Translations under genes and position numbers: made by a program
Source of the DNA: Macrotrachela quadricornifera
Lineage: Eukaryota; Rotifera; Eurotatoria; Philodinida; Philodinidae
Length of the DNA stretch: 64,000 nt
Direction: 5' to 3'
NCBI GenBank assembly: GCA_022393335.1
Contig: JAJEKB010021351.1
Span: 160,027-224,026, forward strand
Shown: piece after piece, positions 33,055 to 44,062 of the stretch
Layout of the letters: each line of letters begins with the position of its first letter
Numbering within the stretch: the stretch's first letter is position 1
Notes under the pieces: model-generated
Seen by the model: the letters and a program-made list of their open reading frames with translations, nothing else
What the model was told of the DNA's origin: nothing
The model's database searches: none

Positions 33055-35442
33055 ACTGTCTCTATCAATTGGAGCCACTAACAACAAATATAACAATAGA
33101 TATTGTTTGCTAATCAGTTTTTTTTTTGTTTTCATTTTTGTCTTATAAATGAATATTATTATTGATAAATATCAATAAAAATTAGTTATAACAAAAAAGA
33201 AATAAAACATAAAATATTGATTAGTTAAATATGAATTGAATTAGGAAATTCACTGGAAAAGTTGTGAGAAGAATAATTGTGTTCAATTTGTTAAATAGAT
33301 ATTTTCTATTTTTTGGAAAAATAATTTCGACCATCCTCTTCAAACTATCGAATTGAAAAGAATTCAATAATTCATCTGCATCTCACAACATGACCATTTA
33401 AAACAAACATTTTTATAGAATTCAACAAGCTGGTCATTAATCTTATAATTAAGGTTGTTTATTTTGTTCTTTATTATATATACAATTGAGTTCAATTATA
33501 TTGGTAGATCTTCAGAAAAGACTTCGAGTTCATTTAAGAAGAGTTCAATTTTCGTACATTCTAAACGTGACATATTTGCCTAGACTATTACGATTCTTTT
33601 TTATCTTATGTATTAAATTAGATCGTTAATTTATATCTTAGGATTAATCATTTTTATATAATTTAATTAATCTTACAATAGATTTGAATCATATCTATGA
33701 AAGAATTGATTAATTTAATGAATTCTTATATAATATCTCAAGTTGACTTGATGATCTTTGACTATATTCTTAAAATTTTCCACAAGATTTCATTGAGGAT
33801 GTGATAAGAAATGGGACGTGGTTTAGTATAGCCCTCCCCCTTCCCCCTGTTATATATTGACCACTACGCTGAATTAGCATAAAAGGTACTTCTGCAATTT
33901 AGTCACACTCTCACTCTCACCCTCACCCACATCCTCAAGAATATCTGTATAGAAGAGAACTAAAAATAAAAAAGCTTGATGCTTTTGTTACTGTTGTTGA
34001 CACAATGAAAGATGTTTACAATCCTTATAAAAATTAAATATAATAAAATAATTATTTGAATTCATTTCATTTTATTATTTTTTGTTACTTCTATACGACA
34101 TGTATCTGCCTTGGAAGTACACGTAGATAATGTTTTACCATTTCCATGCAAGACATATGTTTTGTATGAACATGCAAGAGAAGCGCATGCGAGTATCTGC
34201 ACGAATAGATTTCATGCACAATCTCGCATATTTTATTAAAAAATTTCAAAATTTGTGCTTCCGTGCATGTACTTACAGAGCACAACTCCACGCGTGTATT
34301 GATGTTTCTGTATTCACACGCAAAAGATGAAACGTTTTATATAATCTGCATGGTAATGCATGGCCTATGGTGATTTAAAAAATATTTTGCATGTCGATGC
34401 ATTTTTTAACAAAATTTTTTGCAATTGCACGCGTTTCTTTGTCTCTCACGTTTGACTGGGATATATCCTCCTGATATTAATTATCTCAGTCCTTAAAGGA
34501 ATTATCATAGGTACCAACTAAGTACCTTCAAGTGATTGACCTCAATACTTGAGTACTATCAGTAGATTTGTTCAAAATTCCATTTAAGTAGGTTACTTCA
34601 GCGAATGGTATGTTCAATGAGTGTGAGCGTATAGTTATATTAAAGTTTGCATATCATTCTATGGATGAAATGACTGTGTTGAAGCACTGGTTAGGTGAAC
34701 ATGATGTCAGTTCCTATGGAAGGAATTGTGCATCAGTCCTGTTCAGTTCCTCAATTCCTTTGATAGGTATTGTTCTTAGATCATTTCCCCTCGTAGGGAT
34801 GTAGGAATTGAATAGTATATATGGATAGGGATTGAGGTTTGATTTGTTCAAAGAAACTAAATGTTAGGTAATGATGGAGGAACTGATCAGGAATTGTGTA
34901 GGGTTTGTGTTTCAGTTTCCAGTTCTCATGGAAAATGATGTATTGTAGCTTAAATTGTAAGTGACTGAAAGAATTCCTAATTCTCAGTCCTTGGAGGCCC
35001 CTCTGAGATTCGGGGGAGATATTTTAACCATAATCTATACTAGTCTAGAGTAACATTCTCTGAAATTTTGGTTGAAATTGGATGGGAAAAAGCAAAGTTC
35101 GTTTCTGAGGGGGAGGGGAGCTTCAGTAAATAAATGCAAGTCTTAAGACAAATATATTAGATGATAAAGAATTTCAAGCACTAAAGAATATGAAAATAAT
35201 TTTCCAAAAATATATTCTTATCTTGATAATATGTTGAAAAAAAACGAGTTTCAAATATTTTTTTCTGGAATATCTGTATATTAGCACCATCTATCAAAAA
35301 TAGTTTCGATTTATTAAAATATAAATCTAAAAAAGTTAAACGAATAAAATATTTCAGTAAATTCTAATAAAGAACTTATTCTTTTGAATTTCTGTTTACA
35401 AACAATTAAGATTTTAAAAAAAGATTTTTGACGTTATACAAA
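33055..35442. other. AT-rich non-coding stretch
   Basis: No gene was recognised. 34090-34330 gives overlapping ORFs on both strands around ACATGCAAG/GCATGT words, probably a small repeat. 34500-34960 has GGAATTG and GTACTT-rich phrases. Nothing further is supported. Confidence 0.45.
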
Positions 35443-35902
35443 ATGGTATTAACAATGCATTGGGGTTTTATGGAAACATCACTTCTTACTACATTTATGA
35501 GTTTTTATGTAAAAAATTTTTAAATACATGAATAAGCTATTATATTTACGATATTTTTAAATGTTTACTGGTTTTTTTTCTCCTAGACATTTTATTGGGC
35601 TCGAGAATCTATCGGAATTTCACCATTTTTCTTAGGTTTGATCATAATTGGTTGTTTTTTATTCATTATCGAACCCTATGTTTCAACACGTATTAAAAGA
35701 TTTGTACTTTATTTTATTTATAATATATATTGGACAATAATTGGATTGTCAATAATATACTTTAAATTGAATTATATCGAAATGTAAACTCTCTTTTGAT
35801 TTATTTTTTGAAATGCAAATAAATTCTTCTGTTTTTTTTTCTAGAAATGACGCTATGTTTTATCTCAACAACACTCTCAAAACTTATGGTAGCCATCTTT
35901 AA
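35443..35902 (+). CDS. Small two-helix membrane protein of unknown family, three exons
   Basis: Exons 35443-35508, 35587-35783 and 35845-35902 give 106 aa. Introns are 78 bp (gtaaaa...tcctag, phase 0) and 61 bp (gtaaac...ttctag, phase 2), the short size typical of bdelloid genes. Two clear TM helices: ISPFFLGLIIIGCFLFIIEP and FVLYFIYNIYWTIIGLSIIY, separated by a short basic loop (STRIKR). The N-terminal exon is short (22 codons) and may itself be preceded by others. It lies 2.4 kb after the polytopic protein gene, same strand, inside the same inverted-repeat unit. No family was recognised; the support is the frame agreement across two consensus introns. Confidence 0.45.
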
Positions 35903-38900
35903 TTTTCACGAAAGGACTTTTTTTTAAATAAAATTTTATTGATTTATATTAAATAAAACATTTATTACTATATTCGCTCAAATATATTCATCTATTTATT
36001 TCTTTAAAGTTGTTCTGACATACTTTCAAAAGTGAATATGCAATTGTTTAGTTTATTTGAAAGTTTTTCGAGTAATTCAATAGTCATCATATTATATGAT
36101 ACTGTTCATATTTTTTCGTCTTCATTTATTCAATTTTTTTTTTCGTTTTCTCCAATCTTTTAGTGTCCTATAATGAGAGACATTGTAGAATCATATATAG
36201 AAAAATTTATTTTCTTTCTTTCTTTTTTCAATCGTATCAATATCTTTTTTATTGAATAATTATCTTCAAAGATAAAATAATGATTATCCACCAGATTAAA
36301 ATACGATAAATTATGACGAAATAAATTAATTAAACAAGATATTCATTAGAATATTATAAGATTACTTTTCTATGTCATATCTTTTATGTTTAAATTCGAT
36401 ATTTTTTATCATTGAATATCTTATTTATTATAAATCAAATGTATTTTATTTATTTATTGTTCTTTATTTCTTCAACAACTTAACAATATGTCAAATAGTC
36501 ACAAGAAAAACAATATTTTAATAATAAAAAAATGCTCGGCAAGCATCATCAGCAATTGAAAAAGTATGTATATGATTGGAAAATGTATTTCTCTCTATTT
36601 AAAATATCTTCTAATTAATTATTATTGTTTAATTTCTTTTCAATAGAATGAATCATGGTCAAAAAAACAAGTCAATCACTCGAATAACAGCAATGGTATT
36701 GCTATAAATGGATATATTTGAATTCTATTTGAATTCTATTTGAATGACAAATTTATTGTTTTCTTTGAATGCTTGCGGTGCTAATTTATCTAATTGTAAG
36801 AAAGTGTTAAAAATTTGTTCTATTGAATATTTTCTTTTGATGCCTCATACATTAAAAATATACACATGTTTACGATAATGCTTCCTATCTTCATAACATT
36901 GTCGACGGTTTGAAAGAGTATCGAATCACATTTGTGCACAAGAATTCATAATAAATAAACTTGTGATATACTCATCGAGTATATCATAAAGAATCAGTAC
37001 ATAAAACCATTAACCTGATATTACAGTAGATCAAATATACAAAACATATAGCAACTTAATTTTTCTCTAAATTCAACTCATTCAGCATTCATACAACAAA
37101 GACAGCTATATGAAAAATCAAAATTTAGACTACATTCTGTAGTATAGTAAAACAAGATATACTATACTTTCAAGTTCTCAAAACAATTGTTTCAATGTGT
37201 AAGACCCACAACTCTGACGATTTTAGATGGAAGCGATGTTATTGCTGATAGAACTATGTCTTTATTTATTTCTTCCTCTCAAGAACTGCATTGTTCTAAT
37301 ACAAAACACACGCGTATATACTCGTCCATCAAATAGAGAAGGAAAGGAAAGGTAATGCCAAAGTACATCAAAATGTACTAAGCAAGGACATAAAGTGGCT
37401 AATCCATCAAATAAGAAGAATCGAAAGGATGAAAAGCCATGCGTATAACGCATATCAGGAAGACCGTTACAACAACCTCGTGAGAAGACACAATCTCAAA
37501 AATACTGAACAAAACTAAAATAGTATAATTTTAAAGCAATTAATTTTTTCGAGCTACATCACATTTATTTATTACTTCTCTTCTCTATCAATGTAAAGTT
37601 TCAATTGATCAAGCAGTCTGAGGCATGATCGGCACATTAAAAATTCAGTTGAGATCAATCATCTCGAAAAAGTTGATTTATCTCTATATTTGTTCTCAAA
37701 TCAGCTCATTATTTGATGCGGTCATACCTTATTTGAAGCAATTTTTCTCGTAGTAATCCATCATCCCAGAAAATGACAAAAATACCGCTGATTTTGGTCT
37801 AGTCTTACTCTTTTCTCAGCGAAATATTGTGCTAAACTATTAGCAAATTCTTCAATTCTCCAATTTTCACAAAACTAACTTCAGACTCGAGTTCCTTGGC
37901 CTCAATTACACTACGGTCAAATTTTATATAAAAAAGTAGAATAAATAATAAGTACATAACGAAAGAACGGACTTAACTCACTCTATGTATACCTTTCTTG
38001 CAGTATCGAAAATAATACATGAAAACCAGTTGAAAACAATGCACATAGTTTTAGCACATAGTTTTTAGAAGAGATCTGTCTTTCATCAAGTGCTGAAAGA
38101 GTCATCGAGAACATTTAAATCCAAGATAAAAATCATTTCAGTTTCTCATATGATGAGATTTGTGAAAAATATATTCCTGATGCTAGCCATTTTTCTCCGT
38201 TCCCTCAATGGTTGGTTCATGATTCATCTTGCATTTTACCGTTTCTGATTCCTCACGCTGTTGTAAAACATTCGTAGCATAAAACAAATAACAAGTAGAC
38301 ATAGACCTTGATATAAATCGCAAAAAAACATCATCGAAACCTCTATTACCTGCAACTTAGAAGGGATAATACGGCAGTAGATACCATCGGGTGTTATTAG
38401 ATCCAATTTAGATCCGTTCGGAGTTTGTTAGATCGTGGTGAGGATCTGACTAACGGACATATAGTGTTGGAATCCGATCGGATCCTGCGGAAACCAATTG
38501 AAATCCGATAGGATACCATAGAAATCTCGTCCGACTCCTAGTGTTGGATTTCATATAGAATCTGACTATGGAATTTGATCGGATATCCGCCGGATTTCAA
38601 AACTAGAGATCTCCTGATGGATAGTCACCCGGACTCTGATCGGGTTTGTAGGATTCGTGGGATCCTATAAGATCCTATCGCATCCGTATCTGGCTCATTC
38701 GCCAGGAAAATGAAAAAAACTCATTTTAAAAAATTCGGTTTCTGTAAAAGTATCGACTCTTCAAGATATATATCCAGAAGATAGCGATGGAACGAAATAC
38801 GCTTTTTATGTATTGAGGGCTCACTAAGTTTACTACAAAAACTGTTTTTGAAGCTTTTCCATTGGAACCTTCAGTGGGTTTTTACCGTTGATGTACAAAT

Positions 38901-39939
38901 GTCCACTGTGATAGACATTGGGAGGTAAAGGGCTCATTTAACTCAGGATTGCAAAACGACTGACACGCCTCACCTACAGCGCTAAAAACGTGATTAACCC
39001 ACACTCTCATCCAAATTATCTAATTGATCAAAATCCTGACCGAAAAAAATTCATTGGCACCACGCTAAAAACATCAAAACAGCAAGGTATACCCTATAAT
39101 AACTCAATCAACACGAACCAAATTGCACAAAGTCATTATCCAAAAAAATCTGATTTCTTGGATCTAAACACAATCAAGACACGTTAATTTTAGCCCGTCC
39201 GAATAATAACCAATTTTTTCTTTCCGAACCATTTAAAACCAGCTTTTGCTAGTACGTTCCCAGTTACTAACAGATTTGTTGGCCGAAAACATGAGACAAT
39301 TCTGTAGCTGCTTCAATGAGATCAAGATATCTTAACGCTATAGCATAACTGGATTTGAGAGACGCTACTCGCTTTTTATCATCGCTTCACTCAGAAAAAA
39401 ATCTAGTCTCCACGGCATATTCGACAATAAACTATAGGCTCAGAGTCAATTTCGATCACACCAACAAAAGCTCTCCGTGTCAATTCAAGTCGAGCCACGA
39501 TTATATGTAAGCGCAGAGCCATTAGACCCAACGTCTAATGCAAACGATACTCCTCCGAGCTCCAAACTTGATCGACAGAAATGTTCACCAAAAATAACCT
39601 CATTAGGAGAAATCGCGATGCAAAATAATCTGATTGACTGATGCCTCTGACCTCAATTAACCTGAATAGTGGAAACCAAAATTCTAAAACACCTTATTGG
39701 TCCAAATCCCGAGCAAAAATACCCCTTTTGGCCTGAATTACAGGCCAAAGAAATCCGAATGGCTAATTCTCCCCCCCATTTGAAATGCTTTAGACTGGAA
39801 CCGCAATGTCAAAAACCCGTATTGGTCGGAATTTCGACCAAAAACATCGTTACTGGAACAAATTACAAGTCTAAGAAATCTTATTGCTTTACGCGATAAA
39901 CAAACTTTAACGATACTCAACGAGCATGTAACCCTTTCT
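35903..39939. other. Long stretch without a supported gene
   Basis: 35903-38370 is plain AT-rich DNA. 38380-38700 is a GC-richer block with many ATCCGAT/ATCGGAT and GGATCC words. 38700-39940 has moderate GC and scattered short ORFs (for example 38990-39187 and 39669-39899) without recognisable motifs. Confidence 0.45.
38380..38700. repeat. GATC-palindrome-rich block (CCGATCGGATCC words)
   Basis: Words such as GGATCC, ATCCGATCGGAT and GATCGGATATCCG recur at irregular spacing in both orientations. This suggests the terminal or internal region of a decayed DNA transposon. Related words appear near 30260-30300 and 41290-41310. Confidence 0.5.
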
Positions 39940-40890
39940 TTCCGAAAAGGGAATCAAACAAATGGCACAATTCGATTCCTCGACCCCAAAAAACTTTTGC
40001 TCAAACTTTTCGACCAAAAACTTTCTTTTAAAAAATCGTTTTTTTTCGTAAAAAGAAATTTTTGTTACAAGATCATCAAAAACAAGTAGCGCTCGTCTAC
40101 AGGCTCGCTCAGCTCTTTCTCGTAGAAATCGTATTTCTGAACTACCATCAAGCTATTCATGTATAAAATTAAAAACACCGAAGTCAGATTCAAGTTCCTG
40201 GATACTAACTGCCTTTGACCAAACCTGATAAAAACAAATATTTTTTTGTTAAAAACTTCTCGTTTACTTGAAAAATTGAGCTGCAAAAATTTTTTAGAAA
40301 ACAGGCTTCAGATTTGAATTCCTCGTCCTCGCTTACCCTTCGGTCAAACCTTATAAAAAATCTATTTTTTGTAAAAAAGTGGTTCTTCGTATAAAAAAAT
40401 AATCCTTAAAAATATTTTAAAAAACTACCATCAGATTCGCATTCCTCGACTCCGACTATCCTTCGGTCAACCCTTATAAAAAAAATTGTTTTGTAAAAAA
40501 AAAGATTCTTTGTGTAATAAAATGAGTTTCAAAAAAAATTTTTAAAAATTAATATCCGATTCGAATTCCTCGACCCCCATTACCCCTTTGGTTAAGTTTT
40601 ATAGAAAATATTAATAAAATGTTTTTTTTCATCTTGTGGGACACACAAGCAATCAAGCATGCAAACAATTTATGTTTCTAAGACTTTTCTCTACGAGAAA
40701 GAGAACTAATGGCATCATTCGATTCCTCGACCTCGAAAACCTTTTGGTCAAACATTTTGAAAAAGAAAATTTTGTTTTATAAAAAATCGTATTTTTTTCG
40801 TAATAAATTTTTTTTGTTACAAGATCATAAAAAACTAATGGCACCATTCGATTCCTCGACCCCAAAAACCCTATAGGAACATGCTTAGGA
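39940..40890. repeat. Degenerate tandem array, ~120-160-bp period
   Basis: The phrase GATTCGAATTCCTCGAC (variants) followed by CCTTCGGTCAAACCTTATAA and T/A runs recurs near 39975, 40190, 40310, 40432, 40555, 40717 and 40848. The central copies are 122-123 bp apart. Similar sequence with AACCCTTTCTTTC.GAAAAGGG flanks the array at 39930 and 40985, so the whole block may be one larger tandem unit. Confidence 0.65.
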
Positions 40891-41011
40891 ACTATTACAT
40901 TTTATTTTTATTGAGATTAGAGAGCGAAGAAATCTGATTGGCTTACGCGACAAACAAACTTTGACGATTTTTAACGAGCCTATAACCCTTTCTTTCAGAA
41001 AAGGGAATAAT

Positions 41012-41245
41012 TTTTTTTTATTTATTTTAGATATATATAGACATTCAAATGATACAGTAAATATTTTATTTATAAAATAGGTTTTTTTATTTATTTTAGA
41101 TATATATGGACATTCAAATAATACACTAAGTAATTTATTAATAAAATAATCTCTTTTTAATTTCTTTTAGATATATATGGACATCCAAATACAATAATAA
41201 GTATTTTATTAATAAAATAATTTTTTTTTCATTTTAGCATTATTT
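41012..41245 (+). repeat. 69-71-bp minisatellite, right array (3 units)
   Basis: Units begin at about 41030, 41099 and 41170, with the 26-nt core ATATATATGGACATTCAAAT plus AATACA after a TTTTAG tract. They are in the same orientation as the left array (29362-29560), but the frame through them is broken by stops. Confidence 0.65.
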
Positions 41246-41570
41246 GGATAAACAAATATAGGTAATATGTAGTATTCCTGCAGTATCCGCATAGGATCCT
41301 GTGGGATAACAGGAAGTTGCCGTCTTGTTTCTAAGGAGATGAGAGTGTGAGTACGATGTCAAACGACATTGTACACGACTGTGTACGATCATTTACGATG
41401 GTCGTATTTACTTCGTATACGACACGACGAAAATACGATCGTATTTCAGCAGTCAAGTATTACGACGGAAGACGACCGTATACGGTCGTAGTTTTGAAGG
41501 TATACGATCGTACACGGTCGTTTACATCGTCGTATACGACCGTTTACGACTATCGTAATGCTCGTCCTGG

Positions 41571-41902
41571 ATATATCAACCAATAAATTAAGTGTTCATC
41601 TACAAATTAAGAACAGCATAAATATAAATATACATAAACTAAAATGCAATAAATTAGATTTAATAATAATTAATTCTCATAGAGTCAATATTTGTCCAAT
41701 AGTCCATATCAATAACGAAACAAATCTTCGATCAATAAACAATATCAATAATAAAGCTAATCTTCATTTAGTAATTGATACCAGCAATCAAACAGATTAC
41801 TATCATCATCCAACAGCTTATAACAATAACAGAACACATTATTATACAATAACAAATAAGAATAATAATAATAGGACACATCTTCCTTCAAAAAGTGAAT
41901 AA
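41571..41902 (+). pseudogene. Asn-rich coding fragment, right half
   Basis: This 110-codon frame ends with TAA at 41900-41902. Its composition (HINNETNLRSINNINNKANL, NNNNRTH) resembles the frame on the other side of the 12.6-kb unit, and the two are in phase when the unit is excised (codon CAT across the junction). It is followed 190 bp later by the OTU-like exon. The parent protein is unknown. Confidence 0.4.
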
Positions 41903-42094
41903 GACGTATGAGTTATTCTATAATGTGTCGATTAGAGCTCACCGGGTACGAATCCAGATTCGGATCTAAAAATTTTAAGTTGATCTAGTCTAGGTAGGTT
42001 CTAAGTCCATAAATTACTATTAACCAGAAAAAGAATTCATTATATACAATAATTCTTGTTTTGATTTTCTTTAGTTTTTGTTTATTTTCTTCAG

Positions 42095-42232
42095 AAAACG
42101 GTGAATTTATTTATGAATAAATTAGGATTTTGTATTTGTTACAATGATACCCATTATGATGCTCTTTTACCTTTTCAAGATAATCCTCAACAATTTGTAC
42201 CACACTTTGACTTGATTAACATGAGTTTATAA
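42095..42232 (+). CDS. 3' exon or fragment resembling the C-terminus of an OTU cysteine protease
   Basis: After a good acceptor (tattttcttcag) a 45-codon frame reads NKLGFCICYNDTHYDALLPF and stops at 42230-42232. A hydrophobic strand followed by a polar turn and HYDxLLP is the end of OTU-family deubiquitinase domains, where the His is catalytic. The Cys-containing N-terminal part (DGNC-like) was not found on either side of the 12.6-kb unit. It may be the last exon of the gene containing the Asn-rich frames, or an isolated relic. Confidence 0.4.
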   Translation, partial: KTVNLFMNKLGFCICYNDTHYDALLPFQDNPQQFVPHFDLINMSL

Positions 42233-44048
42233 TATGAAATACACTATGAAACAAGCTTTAACTAAAAAAACAAATTTTCATTTATGCAAATAAATAAAGT
42301 CTTCGAAACTAACTCCTCATCATGTCCTACGGAACAAAAACAGAGCATCCGTAGGGCCTAATGAGCATTTTCTTAGTGCGCTCAACGATAAAACTTTTTT
42401 TAGACAGATTAATCAAAATCAATCTATCGTGAGCTTTACTTTTCGAGTACATAAAAATAAGGTCGGCTCTATGGAGAACAAACAAATGTCGCACAGACAC
42501 ACAATTACATTATATGCCTTTTTCATGGTTTTCTCACGTGTCACATTGAAGAAATATTAAGCGCAGCATATCTATACCTATTATTTTGCATCATTTCATA
42601 GCTCTTAACGAGTTTAATCTACTCTGAAAAAATTGGTATCGGTAACATCGAAAACAAACAAATACCACACTGACACATTGTCTAGATATATGAATTTTTC
42701 GACACTTTCATACAGAGGAAATCTTGTGCGCAACCTATTTATCCCTATAACTTAACATCATTTTGCGGCCTACGAAATTCTCTATCTATTAGTATATGAT
42801 AATTGAAGTTTTGTTTTAATTATAATAAATTTTTTCTCTAAAGAAAATCATAAAAAATTAGAAAAGGTCATTATTTACATAGAAAAGGAGGATATTTTTA
42901 CCGTAACGCAGCAAATCCTTAACGGATCCTCCTCATCTTCTTCTCTCGACTGAGATATTGATGAGATAATTCTATGTACAAAATTTCATGACAATTGGAT
43001 GAGCCTTTCAAAAGCTATCGTGTAAACGAACGGTTGGCCGGACACACTGACCGATTCTAGAGTCTATAAACTGTTTGAGTAAATCAACTCAATTATCTAA
43101 CTAGAAATTTTTATAGATATAAGTCAAACTGAAGTAGAATGCATTATTAGTTATTAGTACATGGGTTATGTCACGACTGAACAGCAAAAAAGTAAAAATA
43201 ACTGACGACAAATTGATTTTGATCGAACTCTCTAAAAACTATCTATCTTGAGTATATGCTCAGCATTTTGACCTTATCTCGTGAACGAATTGGCCATTTG
43301 AGCTCTGAGACATCTCAATTAGACAGAAAACAGTTTAGTCTACAAATTCATTCTACTCAAGTGAGTAAGTTTTAAGATAAACGAAGTGATAGAATTCAAA
43401 AACTGAGGAAATTCGAAGCAATATTACACTGCGGGAGGTGGTATTTTGGATTTTTCTCACCTGGTGCACGAGATCTTAGGCTTATTTCTCTATAAAACAA
43501 AGATCTCATGAAGACACATCTTTTGCCACTGAATCGTAAGAATAAAAAACCTGGGGAGCCAAGCTAGCATGGATAACGCTGTAGTCGACCCTATCTAGTG
43601 ATCATTCACTCAACTCCCACAGTGATATAATATCTTTAGAAATCACACAAATCGAGTTCAGATTTGTGCTCAGCTTAGAGAATTGGACAAGTGAAGTTAA
43701 TTAAGAATGGATTTGGGATTGTATCTACCGAGATTATGATCATAGGTAACCTCATGGATTTATGATAGATATATGATATGCAGAGACATCAGTATTTTCA
43801 TAATAATACACCAATATTAATAGATATCGAGTTCGGATTTTTTTGCATTTGATAACTCTTATTAATAGCGGCATAATCATGCATCTAGAACACCTCACCA
43901 CCACTACTCACCTGAGACATATTTACGTACAGTGGCCTCAAGATACAGATTTTGGGACCCTGTTTAGGCAACTTTCACTTGAAAAACTACGATTTCATTC
44001 AAACTTAATATCATAGTCGGAATCAGCACTAAAAACTGAGTCGATTCA
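42233..44048. other. Non-coding stretch with decayed repeats
   Basis: No gene was seen. Around 42910-43075 lies a copy of a repeat that reappears right of the RTE at about 47375-47525 (GATCC.CTCATCTTC, GAGATAT..ATGAGA, AAACG..CGGTTGGCCGGACACA-like words). Confidence 0.5.
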
Positions 44049-44062
44049 TATATATTTTAAAT
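44049..44062 (+). repeat. Target-site duplication next to the RTE 3' end
   Basis: TATATATTTTAAAT is repeated exactly at 47256-47269, bounding the RTE element (14 bp). Confidence 0.85.

Larger units (their letters stand above)
28960..41570. mobile_element. 12.6-kb unit bounded by inverted repeats rich in TCGTATACGA
   Basis: The left end starts CCAGGACGA and has GTAAACGGTCGTATACGACG 22 bp in. The right end, inverted, starts CCAGGACGA and has the same 20-mer at a similar depth. Subterminal DNA on both sides (28960-29135 and 41345-41570) is crowded with GTATACGA/TCGTATAC palindromes, a GC-richer island in AT-rich DNA. Between them lie two spliced membrane-protein genes, MITEs, a 120-bp tandem array and two copies of a ~67-bp minisatellite. 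No transposase was recognised. A target duplication is unclear: a TA pair or none. Two separate solo elements in opposite orientation remain an alternative to one giant element. Confidence 0.5.

Noticed and set aside
34091..34330. Overlapping ORFs on both strands
   Set aside because: They arise from GCATGC/ACATGT-type words; both strands open equally and no motif is present.
36532..36717. Tiny two-exon frame (ATGCTCGGCAAGC..., intron gtatgt...caatag, then ...GTATTGCTATAA)
   Set aside because: About 31 codons with good splice signals but no recognisable protein; too short to support without transcripts.
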